From Pseudomonas sp. P818 (lineage in GTDB: Bacteria > Pseudomonadota > Gammaproteobacteria > Pseudomonadales > Pseudomonadaceae): a DNA stretch of 64,000 bases. This document shows positions 1 through 7,813 of this stretch, piece by piece. The notes beneath the pieces were generated by a model, which was not told the DNA's origin, made no database searches, and was given only the letters and a program-made list of their open reading frames with translations. Every line of letters starts with the position of its first letter. Position 1 is the first letter of the stretch. Location: the NCBI RefSeq assembly GCF_000418555.1, contig NZ_ATKM01000001.1:124001-188000 (forward strand), read 5' to 3'. The position numbers were made by a program, and so were the translations under genes.

Positions 1-186
1 CAGTTCGAGCCGGTCGACGACCCGCAGCAGGTGACCCTGGACTGCCGCCACCTGAGCTTCGTCGACTACTCGGCCATCGCCGCGCTGAAGACCCTGCGCG
101 AGCGCTACGAACGCGCCGGCAAGCACCTGCGCGTGGTGCACCTGTCCGAGCGTTGCAAGCAGTTGCTCAAACGCGCGGGCGAATAG
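1..186 (+). CDS. SulP-family transporter, C-terminal STAS domain (partial)
   Basis: The window opens inside this gene; only the last 61 codons before TAG are present. The translation has the look of a STAS domain (DCRHLSFVDYSAIAALKTL, then LRVVHLSERCKQLL), the cytoplasmic regulatory tail of SulP anion transporters. STAS domains also occur in anti-sigma antagonists, but the run of a beta strand ending in the xxVDYSAIxxL loop near the extreme C-terminus fits a SulP tail better. The substrate (sulfate, bicarbonate or dicarboxylate) cannot be told from this fragment. Confidence 0.7.
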   Translation, partial: QFEPVDDPQQVTLDCRHLSFVDYSAIAALKTLRERYERAGKHLRVVHLSERCKQLLKRAGE

Positions 187-265
187 GTCAGTAATGTGAC
201 TGAGGGCCTTGCCTGTGACTAAGGCAGGCCGCGCGCTCACTCTTTAGCGAAGAGAACATTGTAGA

Positions 266-301
266 GTCCCAAAAAGGGAACTATCGTTCCCATTTTGGGA
301 C
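266..301. promoter_or_regulatory. Double palindromic operator upstream of the HTH-MNT gene
   Basis: Two 16-base arms (266-281 and 286-301) form an inverted repeat with one mismatch, separated by TATC. Each arm is itself a small palindrome, TCCC-N5-GGGA (267-279 and 288-300). The second arm ends 14 bases before the preferred ATG at 316. The layout suits cooperative binding of two dimers of a winged-helix repressor, and the adjacent gene encodes such a domain, so autoregulation is inferred. Confidence 0.65.
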
Positions 302-315
302 TTGCCGGATCGCCA

Positions 316-918
316 ATGCAAACTCTCTCATTAAGTGAAGCGCTGTTCACGGGCACCCAGCGCAAGGTGCTGGGGCTGCTTTACGGCAAGCCGCAGCAGA
401 GCTTCTACGCCAATGAAATCGCCCGCCATGCGCAGGTCGGCAAAGGCAGCCTGATGCGCGAGCTGGAGCGTCTGCAACAGGTGGGTATCCTGAGCATGAC
501 CCGTCAGGGCAACCAGACCCATTACCAGGCCAATCCGGACTGCCCGATCTATACCGAGCTGCTGGGCATCGTGCGCAAGACCTTCGGTATCGACGCGCCG
601 CTACGTGAAGCGCTCACGCCGCTGGCCGGGCAACTGACGTGGGCGTTCGTCTATGGTTCGCTGGCCAAGGGCAGCGAACATGCCGGTAGCGATATCGACC
701 TGATGCTGATTGGCGACGGCCTCAGCTATGCCGAGGTGATGGAGCGACTGCTGCCGGTCGAGGCGCAACTTGGGCGCACCATCAATCCGACGCTGTACAC
801 TCCGCACGAGTGGCAAGCCAGGAAGGCCTCTGCCAACAGCTTCGTGCTGCGAGTGGTGCAACAGGACAAGATCGAGCTGATCGGCCACGATCCGGAGGGA
901 ACCAAGCATGGGCAGTAA
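316..918 (+). CDS. Winged-helix HTH / minimal nucleotidyltransferase fusion (MNT)
   Basis: This 200-residue protein has an N-terminal ArsR/MarR-like winged helix (about residues 5-70: an LxLLYG helix, then FYANEIARHAQVGKGSLMRE as the recognition region). It is followed by a pol-beta-type minimal nucleotidyltransferase. The MNT signature GSx10DxD is complete: G114-S115, ten residues, then D126-I-D128. MNT proteins of this type are antitoxins of HEPN partners, and some AMPylate the toxin; the fused HTH would let this one also repress its own promoter. ATG 316 was chosen over an upstream TTG (295) because that TTG lies inside the palindromic operator and the HTH begins right after ATG 316. The gene overlaps the downstream HEPN-like gene by 11 bases, so the two are almost certainly co-translated. 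Confidence 0.85.
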   Translation: MQTLSLSEALFTGTQRKVLGLLYGKPQQSFYANEIARHAQVGKGSLMRELERLQQVGILSMTRQGNQTHYQANPDCPIYTELLGIVRKTFGIDAPLREALTPLAGQLTWAFVYGSLAKGSEHAGSDIDLMLIGDGLSYAEVMERLLPVEAQLGRTINPTLYTPHEWQARKASANSFVLRVVQQDKIELIGHDPEGTKHGQ

Positions 919-1342
919 CGACAATCTGGACAACCTGGTGCGCACGGGCAACCTCAAGACCGAACCGCCAGATCGCAAGGAATGCGAAGGCCTGCTGCGT
1001 TCGGCCATCGACCGCCTGCAGGACGCCCACAACCCTGCGCTGTCATTCTCCAGCCGCTTCGACCTCGCCTACAACGCCGCACACGCACTGGCTCTGACTG
1101 CATTGCGCCTGCAGGGCTATCGTTCCGACCGCCGCTATCTGGTATTCCAGTGCCTGACGCACACGCTTGCCGTCAGCAAGGCGCAAGTTCGCCTGTTTGC
1201 GTTGTGCCATGAGCGGCGCAATCTGGCGGAATACGAAGGTTATATGGACGTGGATGAGAAGTTGCTGGATGAGTTGATTGCAGCGGCTGACGCGCTTTTG
1301 CCTGAGGTAGAAAAAGCCATGGAAGCGGCATGGCCCGCATGA
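908..1342 (+). CDS. HEPN-like partner of the MNT protein (putative toxin)
   Basis: A 144-residue, mostly helical protein starting within the MNT gene, with a strong GGAGG ribosome site at 895-899. The first helices (FSSRFDLAYNAAHALALTAL) and the later CHERRNLAEYEG stretch (residues 100-111) resemble HEPN proteins. In catalytic HEPN RNases the motif is R-x4-6-H; here the equivalent is R104-NLAE-Y109, so the histidine position holds tyrosine. That could mean an inactive or altered nuclease, or a subfamily with different chemistry. The pairing with an MNT gene in one operon is the main argument for a toxin-antitoxin role. The HEPN call is by fold pattern only. A rho-independent terminator follows at 1411. 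Confidence 0.65.
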   Translation: MGSNDNLDNLVRTGNLKTEPPDRKECEGLLRSAIDRLQDAHNPALSFSSRFDLAYNAAHALALTALRLQGYRSDRRYLVFQCLTHTLAVSKAQVRLFALCHERRNLAEYEGYMDVDEKLLDELIAAADALLPEVEKAMEAAWPA

Positions 1343-1410
1343 GCTCGCAGGGTGGTTCAAGCCTCGGGAAACCCAGGCCATAGGGTCATCGAACTCGACA
1401 GCACCTATGC

Positions 1411-1450
1411 AAAAGCCGCTGACGAATCGCTCCGCCAGCGGCTTTTTTTT
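1411..1450. terminator. Bidirectional rho-independent terminator
   Basis: An 11-base stem, AAAAGCCGCTG (1411-1421) and its complement CAGCGGCTTTT (1436-1446), continues into eight T residues. It lies between the HEPN-like gene and the convergent trpA, and the A-run on the other flank lets it serve both strands. Confidence 0.85.
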
Positions 1451-1468
1451 CGTATGCCTGAGAGGGTG

Positions 1469-2278
1469 TTAGCGCCGCGCGCCGCGCACCCCTTCGGCCA
1501 GCTCGCGGCACAGGCCGAGCACGCCGTCGATGGCTTGCTGCGGGCTTTTCGCCTCGGCGATCTTGTCGATCAGCGCCGAGCCGACCACCGCGCCCTCGGC
1601 GCGCCTGGCCACTTCGGCGGCGTGCTGCGGGGTGCGGATGCCGAAGCCGATGCACACCGGCAGGTCGGTGTGGCGACGCAGGCGCGCCACGGCTTCCTCG
1701 ACATGATCCAGGGTCGCCGCACCGGCGCCAGTCACGCCGGCCACCGACACGTAGTAGACGAAGCCGGAGCTGCCGGCCAGCACGGTGGGCAGGCGGTCGT
1801 CGTCGGTGGTCGGGGTGGTCAGGCGGATGAAGTCCATGCCTGCGCTCTGCGCCGGCTCGCACAGCTCGTCGTTATGCTCCGGCGGCAGGTCGACCACGAT
1901 CAGGCCGTCGACGCCGGCCTCTTTGGCATCGGCGATGAAGCGCTCCACGCCGTAGACGAAGATGGGGTTGTAGTAGCCCATCAGCACCAGCGGCGTGCTC
2001 TGGTTGCCGGCGCGGAATTCGCGAACCATCTGCAGCGTCTGCTGCATGCCCTGCTTGCCGGCCAGCGCGCGGATGTTGGCGAGCTGGATGGCCGGGCCGT
2101 CGGCCATCGGGTCGGTGAACGGCATGCCCAGCTCGATCACGTCGGCACCGGCGTCCGGCAGGCCCTTGAGGATGCTCAGCGAGGTGGCGTAGTCGGGGTC
2201 ACCGGCGGTGATGAAGGTCACCAGCGCGGCGCGGTTTTCCGCTTTCAGTTCGGCAAAACGGCTTTGCAGGCGGCTCAT
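1469..2278 (-). CDS. trpA: Tryptophan synthase alpha subunit
   Basis: This 269-residue protein cleaves indole-3-glycerol phosphate to indole and glyceraldehyde 3-phosphate in the alpha2beta2 synthase. Seen directly: [10 protein letters not shown] near residue 21, and the catalytic acids E49 ([10 protein letters not shown]) and D60 (ADGPAIQ). The length is typical of TrpA. The ATG at 2278 overlaps the trpB stop codon as ATGA, a sign of translational coupling; the longer upstream reading is only the trpB region in another frame. Transcription ends at the terminator at 1411-1450. Confidence 0.97.
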   Translation of the reverse strand: MSRLQSRFAELKAENRAALVTFITAGDPDYATSLSILKGLPDAGADVIELGMPFTDPMADGPAIQLANIRALAGKQGMQQTLQMVREFRAGNQSTPLVLMGYYNPIFVYGVERFIADAKEAGVDGLIVVDLPPEHNDELCEPAQSAGMDFIRLTTPTTDDDRLPTVLAGSSGFVYYVSVAGVTGAGAATLDHVEEAVARLRRHTDLPVCIGFGIRTPQHAAEVARRAEGAVVGSALIDKIAEAKSPQQAIDGVLGLCRELAEGVRGARR

Positions 2279-3489
2279 GCGTGCTTCTCCTGGTTGTCCT
2301 GCATGTGGTGCATCACGGTCTGCATGTCCTTGTCGCCACGACCGGACAGGTTGATCACCATCAGGTGATCCTTGGGCAGCTTGGGTGCACGTTTGAAGGC
2401 TTCGGCCAGCGCGTGGGCGCTTTCCAGGGCCGGGATGATGCCTTCCAGGCGGCAGCACTGGTGGAAGGCTTCGAGGGCTTCGTCATCGCTGATCGGCACG
2501 TATTCGACGCGCTTGATCTCGTGCAACCAGGCGTGTTCCGGGCCGACGCCGGGGTAGTCGAGGCCGGCGGAAATCGAGTGGGCATCGGTGATCTGGCCGT
2601 CCTCGTCCTGCAGCAGGAAGGTGCGGTTGCCGTGCAGCACGCCCGGCGCGCCACCGGCCATGCTCGCCGCATGCTTGCCGGTGTCGATGCCATGGCCGGC
2701 CGCCTCGACGCCGACGATCTGCACGCCCTGGTCATCGAGGAAGGGGTGGAACAGGCCGATGGCGTTGGAACCGCCGCCGATGCAGGCCACCAGCGAGTCG
2801 GGCAGACGGCCTTCCTTCGCCATGATCTGCTCGCGCACTTCGTTGCCGATCACCGACTGGAAGTCGCGCACCATGGCCGGGTACGGATGGGGACCTGCGG
2901 CAGTGCCGATCAGGTAGAAGGTGTTGTGGACGTTGGTCACCCAGTCGCGCAGGGCCTCGTTCATGGCGTCCTTGAGGGTGCCGGTGCCGGCGGTGACCGG
3001 AATCACCTCGGCGCCGAGCAGCTTCATGCGGAAGACGTTGGCCTGCTGGCGGTCGATGTCGGTGGTGCCCATGTACACCACGCACTGCATGCCGAAGCGC
3101 GCGGCCACGGTGGCGGTGGCCACGCCGTGCATGCCGGCGCCGGTCTCGGCGATGATGCGCTGCTTACCCATGCGCTTGGCCAGGAGGATCTGGCCGATGC
3201 AGTTGTTGATCTTGTGCGCGCCGGTGTGGTTCAGGTCTTCGCGCTTGAGGTAGATCTTCGCGCCGCCGAAGTGCTCGGAGAGGCGCTCGGCGTAGTAAAG
3301 CGGGCTGGCGCGGCCGATGTAGTCGCGCTGGAAGTAGGCCAGCTCTTCGAGGAAGGCCGGATCGCTCTTGGCCTTCTCGTACTCGGCGGCCAGCGAGTTG
3401 ATCAGCGGCATCAGGGTTTCGGCGACGAACTGACCACCGAAGCGGCCGAACAGACCGCGAGCGTCGGGGCCGGTGCGAAATGAGGTCAT
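2275..3489 (-). CDS. trpB: Tryptophan synthase beta subunit
   Basis: A 404-residue PLP enzyme that condenses indole with serine to give tryptophan. The PLP lysine lies in HTGAHKINN (K93), and the phosphate-binding run GGGSNAIG is present further on. It is the first gene of trpBA. The start ATG at 3489 is preceded on the coding strand by an AAGGAG-like ribosome site. In pseudomonads trpBA is activated by TrpI in response to indole-3-glycerol phosphate; a candidate TrpI site lies about 100 bases upstream (3589-3607). Confidence 0.97.
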   Translation of the reverse strand: MTSFRTGPDARGLFGRFGGQFVAETLMPLINSLAAEYEKAKSDPAFLEELAYFQRDYIGRASPLYYAERLSEHFGGAKIYLKREDLNHTGAHKINNCIGQILLAKRMGKQRIIAETGAGMHGVATATVAARFGMQCVVYMGTTDIDRQQANVFRMKLLGAEVIPVTAGTGTLKDAMNEALRDWVTNVHNTFYLIGTAAGPHPYPAMVRDFQSVIGNEVREQIMAKEGRLPDSLVACIGGGSNAIGLFHPFLDDQGVQIVGVEAAGHGIDTGKHAASMAGGAPGVLHGNRTFLLQDEDGQITDAHSISAGLDYPGVGPEHAWLHEIKRVEYVPISDDEALEAFHQCCRLEGIIPALESAHALAEAFKRAPKLPKDHLMVINLSGRGDKDMQTVMHHMQDNQEKHA

Positions 3490-3588
3490 GGCGTGCTCCT
3501 TGTCGACAGCCAGTGGCTGGCAGGGCGAGTGAGTGATGGGGCCATTCTAGCCCCATGAGACGCGGCGAAAAGCGATTTGATTGAGTTT

Positions 3589-3607
3589 ACCTGTCAGAAA
3601 AACTCAC
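3589..3607. promoter_or_regulatory. Candidate TrpI site, trpB-side copy
   Basis: The sequence ACCTGTCAGAAAAACTCAC, read on with the next base, contains TGTCAG-N5-CTCACA, an imperfect LysR-type T-N11-A dyad. It is 100 bases upstream of trpB, a suitable place for an activator site. A near-identical 19-base copy (one difference) sits at 4276-4294, just before trpI. Assignment to TrpI is by position and pattern, not by comparison with a footprint. Confidence 0.5.
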
Positions 3608-3729
3608 AAATCAACAGGCCCGCTGGTGTGATGCAGCGCACGCGCGTGACCTATGAGCAGAACTCGGCGCTGCCTAATCTGTCCCAGCCGCAGGCGGCAT
3701 GGCGTCGCTTCACAGGGAGAGACACACGA

Positions 3730-4227
3730 ATGCACAAGGTAATGGCGGTAAGCGTGATCTGCGCAGCGCTGGCGACGACGGCTCAGGCTGCGACACTGGA
3801 ACTCCATGGTATTGGCAACTCACGCGATGTGACGTGCAAGGGGCAGGACGTCAGTATCACCGGCGCGGACAACCACTTCCGTTTGAGTGGCGACTGTGGC
3901 CGCGTCGAGGTGCACGGTTCGAAACACGTGGTCAGCCTGGACAATGCCGCCGGCCTGGAGGTGACCGGTGCGGGAAATGAGATACAGGCCGGACGGCTCG
4001 GTGGTCTGGATGTGGACGGTGCCGATCACCGGATCACGGCCCAGGTACAGGGCGACGGTCAGCAGCCCGCGCAGGTCGTGCTATACGGCGCCAGCAACGT
4101 ACTCACCCTTGAGCTGCAGGGGCCGGTGCAGCTGGAGGTCAACGGAATCAGCCAGCAAGTCACCTGGCAAGGGGACGATCCGGATGTGGAAACCAGCGGC
4201 ATCGACCACCGTCTGCAGCGGCAGTAA
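3730..4227 (+). CDS. Secreted DUF3060-type beta-repeat protein
   Basis: A 165-residue exported protein. The first 22 residues (MHKVMAVSVICAALATTAQA) are a typical Sec signal peptide ending AQA. The rest is a run of short repeats of the form hxhxGxxNxhxhxG (for example ITGADNHFRLSGDCG, VTGAGNEIQAG, LYGASNVLTLELQG), the pattern seen in DUF3060 domains and expected to form a small parallel beta structure. ATG 3730 was chosen because a GGGAGA ribosome site precedes it and the signal peptide begins there; a longer reading from 3577 has neither. Its position is odd: it separates trpI from trpBA, which are normally adjacent. No enzymatic motif was seen and the function is unknown. Confidence 0.75.
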   Translation: MHKVMAVSVICAALATTAQAATLELHGIGNSRDVTCKGQDVSITGADNHFRLSGDCGRVEVHGSKHVVSLDNAAGLEVTGAGNEIQAGRLGGLDVDGADHRITAQVQGDGQQPAQVVLYGASNVLTLELQGPVQLEVNGISQQVTWQGDDPDVETSGIDHRLQRQ

Positions 4228-4275
4228 GCAGGCGGCAGGTTGGCGACCCGCGGGGAACGTGATTAGATGCCTCCG

Positions 4276-4294
4276 ACCTGTCAGAAAAAATCAC
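4276..4294. promoter_or_regulatory. Candidate TrpI site, trpI-side copy
   Basis: A second copy of the 19-base sequence at 3589-3607 with one change, ending 7 bases before the trpI ATG. Placed this close to the start codon it could act in autorepression of trpI. The change falls in the right half of the dyad (ATCAC instead of CTCAC), so this copy is the less symmetrical of the two. Confidence 0.45.
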
Positions 4295-4301
4295 CTCTCC
4301 C

Positions 4302-5183
4302 ATGAGCCGCGATCTACCCCCCCTCAATGCGCTGCGTGCCTTCGAGGCGGCCGCTCGCCTGCAAAGCGTCAGCCGCGCCGCCGAGGAGCTGCATGTCACC
4401 CACGGCGCGGTCAGCCGGCAGATTCGCGTACTTGAAGAGCAACTGGGCCTCGGCCTGTTCGACAAGGACGGCCGGGGTGTCAAGCTTACCGCCGCCGGCA
4501 TGCGCCTGCGCGATGCCACTTCGGAGGCCTTCGAGCGCCTGCGCGATACCTGCGCCACGCTGCGTCGCGAAACCGAAGAGCGCCCCTTCGTGCTCGGCTG
4601 CCCCGGCAGCCTGCTGGCGCGCTGGTTCATCCCGCGTCTCGATCGCCTGCAGCGCGAATTACCTGAGCTGCGCCTGCAACTCTCGGCCAGCCAGGGCGAG
4701 CTGGACCCGCGCAGCGCCGAGGTGGATGCCACCCTGCTGTTCGCCGACCCACCCTGGCCGGCCGACATGCAGGTATTCGAGCTGGCGCCCGAGCGCATCG
4801 GCCCGGTGCTCAGCCCGCGCTATGCCAACCATGCGCAGTTGGCTGCTGCCTTGCCCGAGGCGCTCTACGCCGAGGCGCTGCTGCACACCACCTCGCGCCC
4901 GCAGGCCTGGCCGCAGTGGGCGCAGGCCAAGGGGCTGGCGCCCGAGCGACTGCACCAGGGCCAGGGTTTCGAGCATCTCTATTACTTGCTGGAGGCGGCG
5001 GCGGCCGGGCTTGGCGTGGCCATCGCGCCGGAAACGCTGGTGGCCGACGACCTGCGCGCCGGTCGTCTGGTTGCGCCCTGGGGCTTCGTCGAAACCAGTG
5101 GCTGCCTGGCCCTGTGGACGCGCCGCCCCGACCCGCGCAGCGAGCGCCTGGCGCGCTGGTTACGCGACGAGCTGGCGGCCTGA
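4302..5183 (+). CDS. trpI: LysR-type activator of trpBA
   Basis: A 293-residue LysR regulator beginning [20 protein letters not shown], a start characteristic of Pseudomonas TrpI. The winged helix covers residues 1-65 ([21 protein letters not shown] is the recognition helix region) and is followed by a periplasmic-binding-type effector domain. TrpI activates trpBA when indole-3-glycerol phosphate accumulates. It is divergent from trpBA as usual, but about 0.8 kb away because the DUF3060 gene intervenes. Identification rests on the N-terminal sequence and the neighbourhood. Confidence 0.9.
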   Translation: MSRDLPPLNALRAFEAAARLQSVSRAAEELHVTHGAVSRQIRVLEEQLGLGLFDKDGRGVKLTAAGMRLRDATSEAFERLRDTCATLRRETEERPFVLGCPGSLLARWFIPRLDRLQRELPELRLQLSASQGELDPRSAEVDATLLFADPPWPADMQVFELAPERIGPVLSPRYANHAQLAAALPEALYAEALLHTTSRPQAWPQWAQAKGLAPERLHQGQGFEHLYYLLEAAAAGLGVAIAPETLVADDLRAGRLVAPWGFVETSGCLALWTRRPDPRSERLARWLRDELAA

Positions 5184-5315
5184 GCAAGGTTCCCCGGCCA
5201 GGTCGTCTCTGTTCAAGAGCGCGACGCTACCAGCGAGGCAGGGCGCGGAGTCGGTTGCTAGCATCGCCGGACTTTCCTTTCCCTCAGCGGCCCGGCCGGT
5301 TCAGACGAGGCATCG

Positions 5316-6182
5316 ATGTCCAACCCTCGCAGCAATTTCACCCCCTACACGCTGGAAGTGACCGGCAAGGGCATCCACGAAGTCGAGCAGGCACGTGCGG
5401 CGATACCGGCCGGCACGCCGATCAACATTGCCTTTCTGGGCAACGAGGACCACGCCCAGCGAATCCATGCGGCCAAGGTCATCCGTGCCTGCGGCGCCGA
5501 GCCGGTGCCGATCATTTCCTCACGTCGGCTGCGCAGCGAGGGCGATCGCGACGAGCTGATCGGCGCGTTGATCGAGCAGGCGGCGCCGAAACGCTTCATG
5601 TTCGTCGGCGGCGATCCGGCCACGCCTGCCGGGCCCTACCAGGACTCCCTGGCGCTGCTGGCCAGTGGTGTGCTGGAGCGCCACGGCATCGATCAGGTGG
5701 TGATTACCGGTTACCCGGAAGGACACCCGAAGATCGACAGGGTCGAGCTCATGCGCGCGCTGCAGTGGAAGCTGGATTTTCTGCGTGAGGCCGGCTGCGC
5801 CGTGGAGATCACCACGCAGTTCGGCTTCGATGCCGAGGCGGTGGTGCGCTGGATCGAGCAACTGCGCCAGCAGGGTATCGACACGCCTGTGCGCATCGGC
5901 GTGCCAGGCCCGGCCGATGTCGGCAAGCTGCTGCGCTTCGCCCGTCAGTTCGGCGTGGCGACCTCAGCTTCGATCCTGCGGCGTTACGGGCTGTCGATGA
6001 CCAATCTGATGCAACGCGTGGGCGCCGAACGCTACTGGGAGCAGTTGCAGGCTGGGCTGGCTGGCCGGCAACTGGGCAGCGTTGGCTGGCATCTCTATCC
6101 CTTTGGCGGAATCGAGGATGGGGTTACCTGGATCAATGCCCGTCTGGGCGCCGACTGCAGGCTTGAGGCATTGCCAGGTTAA
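5316..6182 (+). CDS. Methylenetetrahydrofolate reductase family protein
   Basis: A 288-residue TIM-barrel protein of the MTHFR family. FMFVGGDPATPAGPYQDSL resembles the FAD/folate loop of MetF, and VVITGYPEGHPK resembles the conserved GYPExHP motif. It differs from the main MetF in its first 60 residues, so it is more likely a second family member used in one-carbon oxidation or demethylation than the methionine-pathway enzyme (inference). It stands alone between trpI and the iron-signalling operon. The 132 bases before it hold no clear regulatory element. Confidence 0.75.
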   Translation: MSNPRSNFTPYTLEVTGKGIHEVEQARAAIPAGTPINIAFLGNEDHAQRIHAAKVIRACGAEPVPIISSRRLRSEGDRDELIGALIEQAAPKRFMFVGGDPATPAGPYQDSLALLASGVLERHGIDQVVITGYPEGHPKIDRVELMRALQWKLDFLREAGCAVEITTQFGFDAEAVVRWIEQLRQQGIDTPVRIGVPGPADVGKLLRFARQFGVATSASILRRYGLSMTNLMQRVGAERYWEQLQAGLAGRQLGSVGWHLYPFGGIEDGVTWINARLGADCRLEALPG

Positions 6183-6239
6183 CGGGTAGGCCCTAGCGAC
6201 CGGACATCGCCAATATTGCCAAGCCGCCTCGGCAAAGAT

Positions 6240-6258
6240 GACAATGCAATTCATTGTC
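6240..6258. promoter_or_regulatory. Fur box upstream of the ECF sigma gene
   Basis: GACAATGCAATTCATTGTC matches the 19-base Fur consensus at 14 positions and is a 7-5-7 palindrome. It ends 21 bases before the sigma-factor ATG, so a bound Fur dimer would cover the promoter start region. This predicts iron-repressed expression of the following three genes. Confidence 0.75.
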
Positions 6259-6279
6259 ATTTGATATGAACTCTGTTCC

Positions 6280-6786
6280 ATGTCCGCCGACGCTCAGGTC
6301 CTGCACACTCTCTATCGCGATCATCACAGCTGGCTGCAAGGTTGGCTGCGGCGACGTCTGGGTAATGGCTGCGATGCTGCCGACCTGGCGCAGGACACCT
6401 TCGTTCGCCTGTTGCGTGCCGGCAATGCGGCGAGCATCCACGAACCGCGCGACTACCTGGCCACCGTGGCGCGTGGGCTGATGGTCGACTTCCTGCGGCG
6501 GCGCTCGCTGGAGCAGGCCTACCTCGATGCTCTGGCCCTGCAGCCACACGCCGAGCAGCCCAGCGCCGAGCAGCAGGCGCTGCTACTGGAGGCGCTGATG
6601 GAGGTCGACCGCATGCTCGCCGGGCTTGGCCGGAAGGTGCGCGAGGTGTTCATCCTTTCCCAGCTCGACGGTCTCACCTACGCGCAGATCGCCGCCCGCC
6701 TGGGCATTTCCCTGCGCAGCGTGAACAGCTACATGGCCCGCGCCATCGAGCACTGCTGCCTGCTGCAGGCCGGCTGGCGATCATGA
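6280..6786 (+). CDS. FecI-like ECF sigma factor
   Basis: A 168-residue iron-starvation ECF sigma factor. Region 2 carries DAADLAQDTFVRLLRAG and PRDYLATVARGLMVDFLRR (core-binding and -10 recognition). Region 4 ends in LDGLTYAQIAARLGISLRSV, the -35-recognition HTH. It shares an ATGA overlap with the FecR-like gene and is followed by a TonB receptor with an N-terminal signalling domain, the standard cell-surface signalling arrangement. The Fur box at 6240-6258 explains iron control. The regulon is presumably the downstream receptor gene. Confidence 0.92.
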   Translation: MSADAQVLHTLYRDHHSWLQGWLRRRLGNGCDAADLAQDTFVRLLRAGNAASIHEPRDYLATVARGLMVDFLRRRSLEQAYLDALALQPHAEQPSAEQQALLLEALMEVDRMLAGLGRKVREVFILSQLDGLTYAQIAARLGISLRSVNSYMARAIEHCCLLQAGWRS

Positions 6787-7724
6787 ACGAGGCGCAACGC
6801 ACCGCGCTCAAGGCGGCCAGCAGCTGGTACGCGCGTTTGTGCTCCGGCCATAGCGATGCCAGTGAACAGCAGGCCTGGCAGCGCTGGTACGACGCCGACG
6901 AACAGCATCGGCAGGCCTGGCAACAGATCGAGCACCTGCGTGAACAGTTGGGCCTGCTGCCCGGACCGGTAGCCTCGTCCGCCTTGCGTGGCGTCGACCG
7001 CAACCGTCGCCGGCTGCTCGGCAGCCTGATGTTGGCAGGGCTGGCCCTGCCGCTGGGCTGGTTCGCCTGGCAGAGCGACACACGCCGCTACTGGCTGGCC
7101 GACTTTCGCAGCGGCGTGGGCGAGCGTCGCCAGTGGCAATTGAGCGATGGCAGTCGGCTGATGCTGGGTACGGCCAGCGCTGCGCAATGGCAAGACGATG
7201 GAGCGCGCCGCGTGCTGCGCCTGCTCAGTGGCGAGGCGCTGCTCGATAGCGTCGACGAGGTACGGCCGCTGCTGGTGGAAACCCGCCATGGCCTGGTGCG
7301 CTGCCAGCGCGCGCGTTTCTGCGTGCGCAGTGATGAAAAGGACAGCCATGTCGCGGTACTGGAGCAGTCCGTGGAGGTGGCCCCGCTGCGCCATCTGCCA
7401 GCGATGCAGCCACTCGCCTCCGGGCACCAGCTGCGCTTCGATGCCGAGCAACTGGGGATGCAGCGCGCCAACGATGCGGCCACGGCGGCCTGGACCCAGG
7501 GCAGCCTGATCGCCCTCGATCAGCCATTGGGTGAGGTGATCGCCGAGCTGGCGCGCTATCGCCACGGTGTGCTGCGTCTCGATCCGGCGCTGGCCGGTCT
7601 GAAGGTTTCCGGCAGTTTCCCCCTGACCGATACCGACCGCGCTCTGGCGGCGCTGGAGCACAGCTTTCCGTTGCGCGTGGTACGGCGCAGCGATTACTGG
7701 GTAACGCTGGTGCCGAAGGTTTAA
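6783..7724 (+). CDS. FecR-like anti-sigma/sigma regulator
   Basis: A 313-residue inner-membrane regulator that would transmit the signal from the TonB receptor to the sigma factor. The N-terminal cytoplasmic domain (residues 1-75) has the family's SEQQAWQRWYDADEQHRQAW pattern. One membrane segment lies at about 80-98 (LGSLMLAGLALPLGWFAW), and the remainder is a periplasmic FecR domain (GVGERRQWQLSDGSRLMLGT). The start overlaps the sigma gene stop by 4 bases. Confidence 0.9.
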   Translation: MNEAQRTALKAASSWYARLCSGHSDASEQQAWQRWYDADEQHRQAWQQIEHLREQLGLLPGPVASSALRGVDRNRRRLLGSLMLAGLALPLGWFAWQSDTRRYWLADFRSGVGERRQWQLSDGSRLMLGTASAAQWQDDGARRVLRLLSGEALLDSVDEVRPLLVETRHGLVRCQRARFCVRSDEKDSHVAVLEQSVEVAPLRHLPAMQPLASGHQLRFDAEQLGMQRANDAATAAWTQGSLIALDQPLGEVIAELARYRHGVLRLDPALAGLKVSGSFPLTDTDRALAALEHSFPLRVVRRSDYWVTLVPKV

Positions 7725-7738
7725 AAATATTCATTGTC
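7720..7738. promoter_or_regulatory. Possible second Fur site or ECF promoter region before the receptor
   Basis: The AT-rich sequence TTTAAAAATATTCATTGTC shares the CATTGTC half with the Fur box at 6240-6258 and matches the Fur consensus at about 13 of 19 positions. It lies between the fecR-like stop and the receptor. It may instead be part of the promoter read by the FecI-like sigma factor. Confidence 0.35.
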
Positions 7739-7813
7739 GTTTGCACTTTTTTCTCGACTGGCTCGGCCCTCTTGGAATATCGGCTACAGGCCTTTCATTC
7801 TCAGGGGAAATTC

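Noticed and set aside
2281..3483. A 400-codon open frame antisense to trpB
   Set aside because: It is the GC-rich shadow of trpB; it has no ribosome site, and its translation lacks any domain pattern.
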